From Ctenosaura bakeri (lineage: Eukaryota; Chordata; Lepidosauria; Squamata; Iguanidae): a DNA stretch of 64,000 nucleotides. Each line of letters opens with the position of its first letter. The first letter of the stretch is position 1. A model generated the notes under the pieces. That model made no database searches. It saw only the letters and a program-made list of their open reading frames with translations, and was not told the origin of the DNA. Shown in pieces: positions 51,100-63,760 of the stretch. The position numbers and the translations under genes were made by a program. The stretch spans positions 682,001 to 746,000 of the forward strand of contig CAOLHI010000745.1 in NCBI GenBank assembly GCA_948474755.1, given 5' to 3'.

Positions 51100-54000
51100 G
51101 CCTTCACCAAACTACTATTGCCAGATTCTTTGGGGATAGGCTAGAAAGTTAACTTGGTGTTAACACTGGCACAGTTTTTTTTAAGTGCATTTTTGCTATG
51201 CTCTTAGTTATCACTTTGTGCCACGTATGCCAAATACAAAAAATCTGATATAAAAGGATTCCCATATAGCTCCATTAGAGTTCTTCCTTTTTCTGTGCTT
51301 GCCTGACATTAACAAGTGGTCTGCCATTCTTATGCCATATCCCAGTCAACTGTATTTTAAAATTCACTGTTATGTTTCTAAAATGATTGTTTATTTTTAA
51401 CTTTACAACTAAATTTATCTTCATCTTCAGAAGATTTCAACAGTATTGTGAGATGACAGATCCTATGATTAGGAGCAGGGAAATGCTGAACCTCAAAAGT
51501 CACCTTGGAGTCTGGAGGTACTCCTTGGACTTATGTGAATAAACCTTTTGTAGTCTCTATGGCACTGACAGCTCTGTTAAGTACTCTGTCATCAAAGGAG
51601 GTAACAAGTAAAATAGCTTCTACCTCCGGATGCTTGTGTCCAGTTAGGGCTGCTTTAACTAAAATACATGACTTATTTTCTTCTCTAGTGCTTTTTATTT
51701 AATCTTCTACTCAATGATATCCGCTTACAGAGTATTTCAGGGCAATGGACTACTCTGAATACTTTAAAAGGTTCTGGAACTCTTGTGGTATGCAGTACAA
51801 AGCAAATATTTTGGTTCCAGGAAACTAAAAGAAGCATACTCCAATTAATTTTCATGCCTCCTAAATAGGAGACTGCTAAGCTACTCAGAAGTACCTGGAA
51901 AGGAAAGAAAAAGAACTCAAGGAAGGCACCGAAAAATCACCAGAACTCCATGAGAGAACACTAGATGAGACTGGACATCCTGAGTTTGAAGCAGAACTTA
52001 GAAAAATTACTTTTTTGGAACACAGTTCTTCAGCCAGTAGGACCATTGAGTGATTCTGAAAGCTTTTGGTAGCTATAGTCTTAAAAAGTAAATTTTTAAA
52101 GACAGAGTGGGGATCTTTTCTGTGAAGGACCACATTCCTTTGGAGTAATTTATTGGGGAACACATGTTTGAAACAGTCAAAATAAGATACATCCACTTTT
52201 CTCTCTTTCGAATATCCCTTCTTCTCCCTCCCTCCCCAGCAGGCTGCCAAGAGAAGTACAGTCCATTCTTATCAGAGATCTGAACTGTTCACATGCAGAA
52301 GACTTTTGAAATTAAATCAAGAACCAGATGTAGGCCTAGGATCACAAGTTACTCACAGGACTCCCTTATCCATTAGACACTTTAGACATAGTGCCTTGGG
52401 CCTATGAACATTTTAGGGTCCACAAAAACAGGATTAACAAAAAATTTAGGGCCTATGAGGTAGGAGGCAAATACAAAAGTGCCTAGGGTCTATATGCAGC
52501 CCTGGTTGCTCATCCTTTATTTAGCTCATAAATATATCAACTTGACCCTACAGACATTGCTGTTGGTACACCAAAGACTCTTGGGATACGACATGTTCTG
52601 GTGAAGTGGAGCATAGGGAAAGTCTATGCTAAATGGATACAAAGAACCACCTTAACTGACCTAAGGGAAAAAAACAAGTTAGCTATAAGTTATAATGAAA
52701 AGTGAAAAGCTATAATGTTGTTTCCACTGATCTGTGTCAGGCTGGCTTTGTCATATAGTTATATACAGTTATACGGCAGAAGACACCAAGGAGATAACAG
52801 GTCATCTGAAATTGTACAAGACACATTGACATGATCTGGACATAAAGGGCAGCTATCTCAACTTAATGTAAAAGACTAAACAACACCTGGGCCCAGCTAT
52901 TCCTTCCACCAAGGCTGCAGGAGGGCTGGTGATACAACACGGCTTTGATGGGCAATTTCCAATGGTCTGGGGAATGCACATTTCCTCTTTCTACTAAATT
53001 ACAGAGGGCTGCACCCCACTATGCTATTCTGAAATGTACTGAATCTATTTTTTAACTGAACAAGGACCCATGTGCCCTCTATTGAACTGTACCTTCTCTC
53101 ATGGAAAGGGTCCAAGGCTTAAAAGAAGGGGAAAAGGAAAGGGGAGGAAATGGTACCATCCTCCAGCTTCTGTGAGTGGGAGCCTTTCTTGAATTGCCCA
53201 ATAAATGTAACATATGAAGTGAAAAATTCTTAGTTTATTAGACCAGTGTAATAATTACCTTGTGATTTATTACAGAACAAAAGTAGAACAGCACTTATAC
53301 TCTTACCAGTCTGGCAGAACAAATGCTAAGTGTGTTTTTCAAATAAAATAAAATAAAAAATAACATGGTAGTCTGCTGTAAGCTGTTCACTTTCCTTTGT
53401 ATTTCTAAGTATGAAAGTGCAAATATTTACCCACAATTTTTGAAAAGCTGTACTATGAACCCTTGTGTGGTCAATATATACACTGATATTCTATTCAGGC
53501 ATTCATAATCTGACAGGGAAAATGAAATGAGAGATTGTAAATAAGTTCATTACCACTAGCAGAGAGCTAGACCTCCTAGTTAGTCAGGACTAATTACTGT
53601 TTTGTGTAAGATAATTTTCCCTACTCAAGTATCACTTCACATTCTTACACATACACACAGGGCAACAGTTTGGTATGTGCCGGAGGTAGCATGTTTACTC
53701 CACCATGTCTAAAACTGGCACAAAATTGATCAGTTTTATAGACACAGCAAATGAGAAAGGTGTTTTTTTTCCATGCAAAAAAGGTTATCTTGTGCAAAGT
53801 GCCCCTAATTATCTAACTTTGCAATTTACAAAAACACTGAGCATAACTGGCTACTAGGATGACAGTTTTACAAGGGATATCACATATATTTGTTTCAAGA
53901 ATGGAGGATAAAACAGAGGAGGGGGAAGCAGAATTGTATATCTGTCCTGAAGGGCTGCTTATGCCAAGAGTTTTAATATTAGGAGCCATTGACGTAGCAG

Positions 54001-54570
54001 TTCATCTCTCCAAAAATATTATCCTTTTAACACAGCCAGCGTTAGTGAGAGGATGGGCTACCTGCCACAAGTACTGGACACAGATATTAAGGCATGCTGA
54101 AAAACTTGCTTACGTTTTACATCCACATTTTGCAGACACTCCCACGTTTTATTGTCCACCTGCTGGCATGATCTGCTCATGCACACCCTTTTTGTTTCCC
54201 ATGCTTGGTCAAATAAAAAGAAAAAAGAGGGGAGTGCATCTAAATGATTATGCATTGACTGAAAATTCCACACCCCAATACTTTCATATATGGTTTAAGT
54301 ATTGGTGTGTGTGATTCTAATCCATCAGTGAAATTTCCAGTAAGTAGCTGGTTAGTTCCAGGATGAGCCACACAAGGACTAAAAGAGACATGATGCTATT
54401 CATACAGTTACCCATTGTGTGATGTGTGTGTTTTTAAAGCAGCAGGAATACTGCCCTCGCAATCTGGACTGGACGTAAATAGCTTGGGTTTGAGGATACT
54501 TAGCCCACTGCTGAGGTCCTAGTCCAGATTTGGCTTCTTGCAGTTGCTATTTGAATTAGAGGAAAAGCTT
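51100..54570. other. intron stretch, mostly unassigned
   Basis: At 52370-52500 a block with GGGCCTATGA, AATTTAGGGCCTATGAGG and GTGCCTAGGGTCTATATGCA looks like a small DNA transposon scrap; similar words recur at 63085-63160. The 151-codon frame at 53859-54314 has no domain or splice context. Confidence 0.4.
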
Positions 54571-54778
54571 TGTTTTTGTTGTCATCAAATAGGCTTTGAC
54601 TTATGATGACTCTCTGAATAAAAGACCTCCATGATGCTGGTTGTGGACAGCCCTGCCCAGGTCTTACAAACTCAAGGCCATGGCTTCCTTGATTAAATAA
54701 ATTCACATGTAATGTGGCCATCCTCTTTTTGTACTGCTTTCACCTTTAACAATTATTGTTATCTTTTCTAATGAGTCA

Positions 54779-54976
54779 GGGGCTTTCTGCACTACACTGT
54801 TATAGTGCTATGATTCCACTTTCAACATCCTATGGAAACCTGGGGTTTGCAGTTTAGGGAGGGGGAAGAGGGAGGGGCCAGAGTGCTCTTTGGCCTCAGT
54901 AAACTACAAACCCCAGAATTCCACAGGATGTTGAAAGTGGAATCATAACACTATACAGTGTAGTGTGGAAAGGCCC
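54779..54976. mobile_element. family A MITE, 198 bp, with TCA target duplication
   Basis: GGGGCTTTCTGCACTACACTG to GTGTGGAAAGGCCC, with TCA on both sides (54776-54778 and 54977-54979). The surrounding LINE is continuous once the element is removed. Confidence 0.92.
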
Positions 54977-55390
54977 TCAGTGTCTCATGATCTGTCTGAA
55001 ATATGTACAATAGCCTCAGTTTAGTCATTTTCACTTCTAGGGAGAGGTCAAGTTTAATTTGCTTTGATTTGTCTTTTTTCCACTCCATGGTATCTGTAGA
55101 ACTCTCTTCCAGCACCATATTTCAGATGAGTTGAATCTTTTTCTGGAAGCTTTCTTCCTTGTCCAACCTTCACAATCATGCACAGAAATTAGCGTAGGTG
55201 ACCCTGACTTCTGTATTTCATGATATTTACACTTGAGGATCTTAACTAGATTCTTCCAAGTCTTAGCTTTCTGATTTCTTGACTGCAACCTTCATTTTGA
55301 CTAATGAATCGAGCTGAGGTATAAAGAATCTTTAATGATTTCTATGACTTCATCACTCACTTTAAAATTATGTAAATCGTCTTTGGTGAT

Positions 55391-55406
55391 TTGTGTGTGT
55401 GTGTGT
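55391..55406. repeat. (GT)n microsatellite
   Basis: Short GT run inside the LINE remnant. Confidence 0.85.
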
Positions 55407-55630
55407 CTGTCTCCTTAATATTCAACTGTAGCCCTGCTTTTGCACTTTCTTCCTCAGTTTTCATCCATTAAAGGAGAGACTGTGCTTCATATTTATTTAC
55501 TTATTTATTTATTAAAAATTCACATCATTGGGAAGCACGTAAATAGCAGCACGTTTAGTCTGGCCCTGAATAAGAAGGTTCTCATTAAACTATGCATCTC
55601 TCTGTTTGTCTGTTTCCCTGTCTCATATGT

Positions 55631-55670
55631 GCACGCACGCACGCGCACACACACACACACACAAACACAC
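55631..55670. repeat. (CACG)n(CA)n microsatellite
   Basis: GCACGCACGCACGCGCACAC passes into pure CA repeats. Confidence 0.9.
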
Positions 55671-57618
55671 TCATGGACCATACAAGAACACTCCTTGGTA
55701 TTTAGTGTACTTCTCTAGTGATCATTTGACTGGACTTAATTTGTTTCATGTTTGTGATCTACATTTAAGAAAGCGTACTCATCACCAGTTATGCCTAGCA
55801 CTTACAGATTACCCAAGAATCATTGTATTTACATTTCACTGTACACTGGACAGATTCTAGCAGCACGTAGAGCTCTACCAAAGTCCCCTTGCATTCAACA
55901 GCTTTTCTCACAAAGCAAGGGCTTCTGAGGTTACAGCTCCCAGGACAGCCCAACTTCAGAAAACTCAAAGCTGAGTCATTAACCATGCCTATAAAATGCC
56001 AGCAGCAGTAGCAACATATGAAACATCAGTAAACCTCAATGTACTACTTTCTGCACAATGATTTACAGGGTCCAGGTATCCTGCAAAGCAACAGTTAGGG
56101 TTCTGAGGTATAGGGAATAATGTCTTGTTGAAAACATCCTACTGAGCCTTGCATTATGCCAGCAAGCAAAGGCTTTGAAGTGAGAATTGCTGCAGCTAGC
56201 ACTGAGCCCGCCACCGTCAACGGAAAGTTTCACTGGCACCTGGGATCTGCTGCTTTGGTTAGCTGCCTAACTACCCACCACAGCCCAGCATATAATACTG
56301 TCATCAGGTAGAGAGGAATGCGCAGCCCAGCAGGCCAGACGTGCATGGAAAAGTACATTTCCTCCAACAGACTTTGCTGCTTCCAGGTTCTTCCCATTTT
56401 GCTTTCCACTGATCTCAATCCTGAAGTGGTAGGAAAAGGGGTTAGGGAGGGTAAGAAGCAGTGCCTGCCCATTACTTTTCTCCCCCCACACCTCTCCCCC
56501 CAACACACTTTTAAAACTCTGCTGGCTGGGGAATTCTGGGAACTATGGCCCCCCAAAAAGTAATTCTTCCAAGCTTTGGCTCCTGGATAATACAGCCTGC
56601 TGAACCCTGGCTTGCTTGAATAAATGAACAACTGAATGGTCTAGGACTGCTGAAATAAACACACCTACAGATTAGGTATGATGAAGGTTGCTGCAGCTTC
56701 TGAAGACAGACAATCCTGCATTGTCTCTCTTTACAGGGGCTCATTCAAGAGGGTAAACAACAGTAACAATCGTTTGAAATAATCTAAAAGCAGGAACTAG
56801 TCACCCATATAATATAGTGGTTGCCAGCAGCAAGCCCATAACTAAAGTAAAAACATTCCTTATTCAAGCTCCCACATTGAACTTCCTCAAAACAGTCATC
56901 TTTCCAGTCCAGATTAGCATCTAGGTGCATTCAGAGGTCAGTGACAATAACATGAGACCAGCCATGGTGGAAGAAGCCACGCTGAGCCAAAAAAGGGAAC
57001 ACCAATCCAGTTTCCATTAAGTACAGTTGGGGTTAGGGTTAGAGATGTAGGAGTATGGTGGAAGGGAACAGAATAAGAGGTTAGAACTCTCTTTCTATTT
57101 CAAATATAGCACAGATGGGGTATGAAACTATCTGAACCACCTGCTGGTGCTAAAACATAAAAGCTCAATATAGAAACCACATTTTTAAAAAATTAAGACT
57201 GGGATTCAGTAGATTATTATATCCACTGGGCAGCAAAGAATCATCAACTGTTGTGAAGCTCATCACTTCCCAACAAGCTGATCATATGAAAACCTAGCCA
57301 CATTGATTTTATTTTTTATTAAAATACTAAAGATTTAGTATCTACGATAGAGCAAAAATAAGCTCCTCCTTGACAGCTATTGAAAGGTGAGCATGATGAA
57401 AGTTTGTTCACTGTTCAGTGAAAAACAGTGAAGTAGCCAGTTTGATCATCCTGTCAGGAAAAGAAGGTCCCATAAATGTTGCACTGCTAAAGCGAGGACC
57501 CTTTGTAATGTTCCCATCAGTCTATTCTGACTTGGCGGTAAGACACAGTGCATAATCTCAGATGAAGTACATACAAGTAGTCTTACATGGATGCAGATAT
57601 TCTTTTAAAAAATTAGAG
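55671..57618. other. intron stretch without recognised elements
   Basis: A GGAATTCTGGGAACTATGGC / AAAAGTAATTCTTCCAAGCT word pair at 56530-56575 belongs to the degenerate repeat family. The overlapping frames at 56230-56744 have no domain. Confidence 0.4.
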
Positions 57619-57750
57619 CAAGGTTGGACAAAGCATGGCTCTCCAGATGCTGTTGAACTACAATTCGCAGCATTCCTCACCACTAGCTATGCTGGCTCAG
57701 GCTGATGGGAATTTGTAGTCCAACAACATATTGGAAGAAAGCTGTGATAC
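57619..57750. mobile_element. hAT-like palindromic MITE
   Basis: CTCTCCAGATGCTGTTGAAC, TACAATTCGCAGCATTCC and the inverse half GGGAATTTGTAGTCCAACAA are the usual foldback arms of this lizard family. Confidence 0.7.
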
Positions 57751-58176
57751 AGATCAAATTAATAAATTAATCTTCACATTGCCCACCCTAAACTACAAGA
57801 GTGTCCCTATGAGTATCTGCGTGAGGTGAAAGAAGTGGATATAGGGAACTGAGCACCTTTGGTGGTGGCATCTCAGTTATGTAATGCTCTTTTGACGCCT
57901 TTTCCCCCACACTGTTTTGATACCATTTTATTTGTGCTGCTATTTTATATCACTGTTATAATGTTGCAGCCTTTTCAAGGCATATTATACTTTTGTGTAA
58001 ATATTTTAATTGCTTTATTGTTTGTATAAACCAGTTACCCAGGGAATATGATTGGAAGATGGTACAAAAAATACTTACAGTAAATAAGCACTAATATTCT
58101 TGAGTAAAAGACAATAGACTATGGCATGATGAGTTTCAAAACAGTATCCAGGACCATACTGAAGTCTACAGTTTAC

Positions 58177-58351
58177 TGTTGTTGTGTGCCTTCAAGTTTC
58201 CAACTTATGGTGACCCTATCATGGAGTTTTCTGGAACTGAGAGTATATGACACACCCAAGGTCACATAGTTGGTTTTCATGGCCAAATGGGGAATCAAAC
58301 CCTGGTCTCCAGGGTTGTAGGCTAATGCTTAAACCATTATACCACACTGTT
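58177..58351 (-). mobile_element. tRNA-derived SINE with ACA tail
   Basis: TTGTTGTGTGCCTTCAAGTT, then CTTATGGTGACCCTATCATG and the head, with inverse B box GGGAATCAAACCCTGG and end ACCATTATACCACACTGTT. It has a small internal deletion. Confidence 0.88.
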
Positions 58352-58647
58352 TAGTACTGGACAAACGTTATGTCAATTGAAAGTGGCTATCACCTTTTTA
58401 TTTAGCAACAGTGATGGGCATACACATATAAAAGCTGCTTAATTAATATATTCAGATTATCAGTCTACTTAGCTCAGTATGGAATACTTTGACAGGGTAG
58501 CAGATCATTGTTTTTCCTAGTGCTGTTATCTAGTTTTTTCACTATCAAAGCTAGGTACTAAACCAGGGTCACGTGAACATGAAATATAATGCCTTACGAT
58601 GACCTACTGTCCTGTCATAAAACGAAGAACATTCTCTACAGAGTGAA

Positions 58648-58778
58648 ACAGCTGTGGTCCTCTAAATGTCAGTGGATGTTGGATGCCAACTTCTAACATC
58701 CTTGGCTACTGGCTAGCACTGATGATAGTTAGAGCCCATCAATATCCAGAGAGCCAAAGGTTCTTCATTCTTGCTCTA
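58648..58778. mobile_element. hAT-like palindromic MITE, degraded
   Basis: GCTGTGGTCCTCTAAATGTC, CAGTGGATGTTGGATGCCAA and the inverse half GAGCCAAAGGTTCTTCATTC. Confidence 0.6.
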
Positions 58779-59289
58779 CAACATAAGACTGTACAGAAGA
58801 AACAGTTTAGATTAGGGGTTGGCAGAAGGGAGAGTGGAATCTACTGACAGAACTCTGAATGATTTAAAGTAGATCAGCAAAGATTTTCTGACTTCTAATT
58901 AATTTTTAAAAGGTAAGAACAAATAGACATCTTGTTTTCTTTCCTTTTTGCCTTTTAAATTGGGTTGCTGAAATGAAGAAAGCAGGAGTAAATCTTGGAT
59001 TAAATGACTCCAAGCTCAGTTCTAGTGCTGAATGCACAGCCCTGAAATCATTGGTTATACTAACTGTGGGAACCTCATAGTCCAAAAAATAACTCTTCCA
59101 AGATCTGCTTCTAAGTATATGTGTACTCTTTTGACCCATCATTTTGCACATGGCACTTTGGAGCTGTAGAAGTCATTCCCACCAATCTGAAGTTTGTCTT
59201 TTACATATTGAAGTCAACACTAGTATCCCTCCCATCCTGTTTTTCTTAATGTCATTTTCTGAATGGTTCTATACAAAAATTTCCCCAAA

Positions 59290-60345
59290 ACGAAGTATAA
59301 ATATAAAAGTTATTTAAAATGTAATTAAATCATGTATTAATTAAAACATTAAAATTCATTAGAGGACTATATACAAACCATAAAATACCACATCACACCT
59401 TTAAAAGCCCATCCCAGTTACTTTTTAAAATCCTGGTGGCATAAGAATGTTTTGACCTGTTGCCAGAAGGACAGCAAGGATGTACCCATCCTGGCCTCCC
59501 TAGGGAAAGAGTTCCCAAGTCTGGGAGCTGAGAAGGCCCTTTGCCTAGTTCCCTGCAAACAAGAATGTAGTGAGACAGAGAGAAAGGCCTCTCCTGAAAA
59601 CTTAAAGCCTTCATAAGGTCATAAAGGGAGAAATGTTCCTTCAGACAGACTGGACCAAAGTAATATAGGACTTTATAAGTCATCACAACACTTTGAATTG
59701 TACTTAGAAATGGACCAGCGGCCAGTGGAGCTATTGCAACAAGGGACTGCATGCTCCTTGTAGCCAGCCCCAGTTAATGATCTGGCTGCAGCTCTTTCAG
59801 CCAAGTGAAGTTTCTGAGCATTTTTCAAAGGCAGATTCACTTTTCAAAGGCAGCACATTACAGTAATCCAAATAGAGTGTAAGCAAGGGATGTGTTACTA
59901 TGGTCAGATCTAACTTCTCCAGGAAAGGGTACAGTTGGTGCACTAGTTTTAACTGTACAAATGCATTCCTGGTCACTCCTGAAACCTGGACTTCCAGGCT
60001 CAGGGCTGAATCCAGGAGTACTAATAAACTGTGAACCTGCATCTTCAGTAGGAGTGCAACCCCTTCTGATACAGGCTAATCCTTATTCCCAGATCTGTCT
60101 TTCAGCTGAACAGGAATCTCTGTCTTGTCTGATTTAAGCTTCAGTTTGTTTGGCCTCATCCACAGCATTGGAGATTCCAAGTACCAGTTTAGCACAGAAG
60201 CAGTTTCCTTCGGATTAGATGGAAAAGTATAATAGAGCCGGCTATTACCATCACACTGGTGAATACACCCATGTATTCGTTCCAAAACATAGCTGCAAAA
60301 ATCTCCAAAAAGTTGATTCAGTTTAAAAAGTATTTGCACATAATC
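59290..60345 (-). pseudogene. L2-like LINE, reverse transcriptase remnant and 3' end
   Basis: On the minus strand the pieces read TFPSNPKETASVLNWYLE, then NKLKLKSDKTEI, LLDSALSLEVQV and LYLDYCNVL, in the order of a CR1/L2-group reverse transcriptase. The catalytic YADD position (near 60244-60255) reads CDGN after HQ, so the enzyme would be dead, and there are frame breaks. The 3' end runs to about 59290 through A/T-rich sequence. It is 5' truncated. Confidence 0.88.
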
Positions 60346-61482
60346 AAGATGTATATTGAAAAATTTATTCTTTCATGTGTGGAAACCTATACTATTATGT
60401 TCCTGATCTGAGTGGGCTCTCTATAACAAAGTTGGATCACATCTAATCTACACTGGTTTGGTTCTTTAACCCTACACACTATTGTTCTTGTTCAGTTAAT
60501 TAAAATATTTAAAGCCCAAGTATGAGGAAGAAGCAAATAATGCCTCACTTAAATAGGCAAGAGCTATCTAAAAATACAACAAGCTCAACCAGTTTTTCAA
60601 GTCATTTACGTCTCTGCTAAAAATAAATTGGAAATGTACAATGACATTAACAGATATGTAGACTGGTCTGGTTTCTCAAGTACGTTGGCTTCAACTATCT
60701 TGCCAAGTTTCAGGAGCTGTTTTTTGCTAAATGCCAACATTTCTTTTACCATAACCTCACACCCTACTCTAACTATTTGCTACTGTGAGACTTTCCAGAA
60801 CAGCTTTGAACTGTGAATGTTAGCATTACGTCACTGATCTTTTGATCACACTTTGTTCTTTTGTTATTTTTATGATGACTTTAAAAACTAATTATTGTAT
60901 ATAAATAAATATATGTATATAAAATATATATGTACATGAACAGCTTTTGCAACAAATTGCATACACGTATGAAAAGTTTATTTATTTATTTGAGATTACA
61001 TTAATACCACATTTCATTTCATCACTATCAATCTATCCTTTTTATCTGTTCTATCTATCTACCCATCTTAGGGTGGTCTGTGGTAAAAAAGATACAATGC
61101 AATAATTGGTTTTAAAAAATGAAATAAACATGAAAGAGAATAAGACAAATTAAAACAATTCATTAAGAATAAGAGTGAGTAACAATGCCAGCAATCAAGA
61201 AAATACCTTAGCAAATATATATTTAGTTTACAGTGGAAACACACCCAAGGCAAGGAGCTCACTTAATCTCAATGGTGACATCATTCCACTTAATAGTGCC
61301 AGAACAAAGAAGGTCCCACTTTATTTAGTAAATAAATTGAATTTAATATATCCGCATTTATTGTTTGCCTTCTGTGACCTATTAGTGTGGGTGATTTTTA
61401 CTTGGGGGGTGAGAAGCCTTGGGTAAAAATCCCAGGCAGGCTCCGTGATGTATGAAAGGAGCTGCGGCTTTGGGGAAGGCCA
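60346..61482. other. intron stretch, AT-rich
   Basis: It contains (TA)n-like sequence at 60893-60933 and a TTTATTTATTTATTTG run at 60977. Sequence at 61070-61160 (GTGGTCTGTGGTAAAAAAGA) may be LINE 3' sequence in reverse. Confidence 0.4.
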
Positions 61483-61591
61483 AGGATTCAGTTATAGACC
61501 ACATACTTTGCATGCAGCAGATCTACAGCACTTCCTGTAAAAAAAGTAGGAGGGATTCTGTAGAGAGGAACTGGGAAAACTTGGATCTTAA
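61483..61591 (+). mobile_element. possible tRNA-derived SINE scrap
   Basis: ACATACTTTGCATGCAGCAG and the purine-rich AGAGAGGAACTGGGAAAACT fit the SINE type at 34974. Very diverged, and interrupted by the MITE that follows. Confidence 0.35.
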
Positions 61592-61792
61592 GGCCATTCC
61601 GCACTATACTGTTATAGTGCTATTATTCCACTTCCAACATCCTATGGAATCATGGGGTTTGCAGTTTAGAGGGGGGTGTTTAGAATTCTCAGCCAGACAG
61701 CTCTTTGGCCTCAGTAAACTACAGATCCCAGAATTCCACAGGATGTTGAAAGTGTAATAGTAGTACTAGAACAGTGTAGTGTGGAAATGGCC
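61592..61792. mobile_element. family A MITE, 201 bp, with TAA target duplication
   Basis: GGCCATTCCGCACTATACTG to GTGTAGTGTGGAAATGGCC, flanked by TAA on both sides (61589-61591 and 61793-61795). Inner arms CCACTTCCAACATCCTATGG and CACAGGATGTTGAAAGTG. Confidence 0.92.
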
Positions 61793-61795
61793 TAA

Positions 61796-63760
61796 GACTT
61801 TAAAGAATACCCGCTAGTCTTAAACTAGAAAGATCAATGACTCATCTCCATATGTTTGCTTGTCTGAGGGCAATCCAAAATGTCCTTCCCATGGCTAGTA
61901 TATTTGTTGCATGAAATCACATTTCCAGCATTCCAAGGATATCACCTCAGCACTCAAATAGTATCCCTATTTCAGAATACAGTTCCCATCATCTCCCAAC
62001 TAGAATGAATAGTGTGAGTTGTTAAAAAAAAGGTTTCCCAATATTATTTGGAAAGATTGGTAGAACAGATTCCTATTTAGGAGGCAACCTTTACCATCTA
62101 CCTGCTAATTTACAGACTGTGTCCTCCAAGGGAAAGTCTTAAAGTGAACTATACACAAAGGTCCAAGAAGAGTTCTGTCCAAATACTTGTTTTAAGCACA
62201 TGGACAAAAAATGCCAGGCACTACCTAGTCTAGAAGCAGAGCAGACAGAAACCTACTGTGTGTTTTTACCTCCTCTGAAAAATCCGCAGAGAGCAAACTG
62301 AACAGACCACAATTTATATGCTTTGGCATTGTAAGAAGCTCAACTGACCCCAACCATCCCAAACTGTGGTACAGACTGGTGAGTGAGATTTGTTATGGGA
62401 GCAAGCCTCATTATGCCAGTGGTTATTTTTTTCCTCTTCACCTGGCAATAGGTGGGACATGCCTCATAGAAAAGGAACAAAGTCATCTCTACTTTCACCT
62501 CTCCCCACCTCAACATTTTTCAACTCCTTGGCACTTTGGTGCTCTCATCTGAACTTACCAGAGGATGTGATAGCAGCCTTCCACCCACTAGAAGGCAAAT
62601 GTTAAAACAAAAGGAAATGAGGGTGTTGGGCATGTTGTCCATTTCATTTCTGCCAAAGGCCAGAAACATTTCTTCTCTATTTTCTATAAGCAGCCAAAGT
62701 ACTATTAAATCACACGCTCAAAATGTCAAAACACACACGCAAATCAGTAAAATGAAATTCATCACAACAGTTTCAGACATTCTGACTTTTGCTTCTGTCC
62801 TGGTCTTCTCCCACCTTCACCTTTCAAGGGGTCAGATTGACACCTATGTTTTTGCCCTCCCCTCCATGCCAAATACTTTTTAAAGTATCTTCATTGTTAA
62901 GTTCAGATTCCTCCCTTCTCTCTCTGTCTTCTAATGATGAAAAGCCCTATCACATTTCTGGGGCAAAAACCAGTTTGTTTCATTCTGGCTTAGCAAGTCT
63001 TACTATTTTTAATTTTAATGAAACAGACTCCAAACAGGAACAACAATTTTTAACAAAAGGAAAAAAAAACCCACTAGGGATGTTTTCATAGGCCCTAAAA
63101 TCCTGTTTCCATAGGCCCTAAAATTTCCGTAGTGCTTAACGTGCCTAGTAGGTAGTAGTAGTAGTAATAGTAGTTGTTTCTTACATGTGTTTCCCTGAGA
63201 CTAGAGGCAAGGTACAACACAAGTTAAAATACCTTAGTATTTTAACTCATAATTAAAAATTGACTGGGTAGGCCTGTTGGAAGAGATAGGTCTTTAGAAC
63301 TTAAAATTCAGACAGCGTATTTTGCTGTCAAATCTCTTGCTTGGATAAGATGGTCTTGCCCACATCTCAGATCTACAGTTTTAGCACTGAAGATGGCAAA
63401 ATACAAAAGAAGTGTAGCCAGTCCCAGCTTTATGCATGTGTAAATTGCTCTTGTTTACATAAGGCAGTTTGTGTTTCCCTGTTTTTGATTTCCCTCCTCC
63501 CATGCCAGTTCCTCAAGCCTTCTGAACCATATCCTCTGCCTTTAAGGAACTGTTTTGACAGGAAATAGGGGGTCTGGCAGAAGACTGAAAAGAACTAGGT
63601 ACCCCATCTTATGCAAGAAGAGAAGTTTTCCACTGCTGAATTGAATGCTTTTCACTACTGAAAACCCATCAAGAGGTCTACTCAAGTTTAGTAATACCAG
63701 CACTACAATTTCACAATGATAGTATGATACTAAACAGGTCAGTAATGTAGCAAGATGAAT
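61796..63760. other. intron stretch without recognised elements
   Basis: An AGT trinucleotide run at 63148-63175 and the TAGGCCCTAAAAT duplication at 63088-63124 are the only repeats seen. The 100-115-codon frames at 62536-63091 have no support. Confidence 0.4.

Larger units (their letters stand above)
54571..55464 (-). pseudogene. RTE-like LINE open frame remnant, split by a MITE
   Basis: Forward words ATGACTCTCTGAATAAAAGA, CAGGTCTTACAAACTCAAGG, CAATAGCCTCAGTTTAGTCA, CTGATTTCTTGACTGCAACC and GTAGCCCTGCTTTTGCACTT lie in the order expected for the reverse of a LINE widespread in lizards. The reading frame is destroyed. A (GT)n tract and a family A MITE (54779-54976) interrupt it. Confidence 0.8.

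Noticed and set aside
53859..54314. 151-codon plus-strand frame
   Set aside because: No domain or splice sites; it overlaps nothing conserved that I can see.
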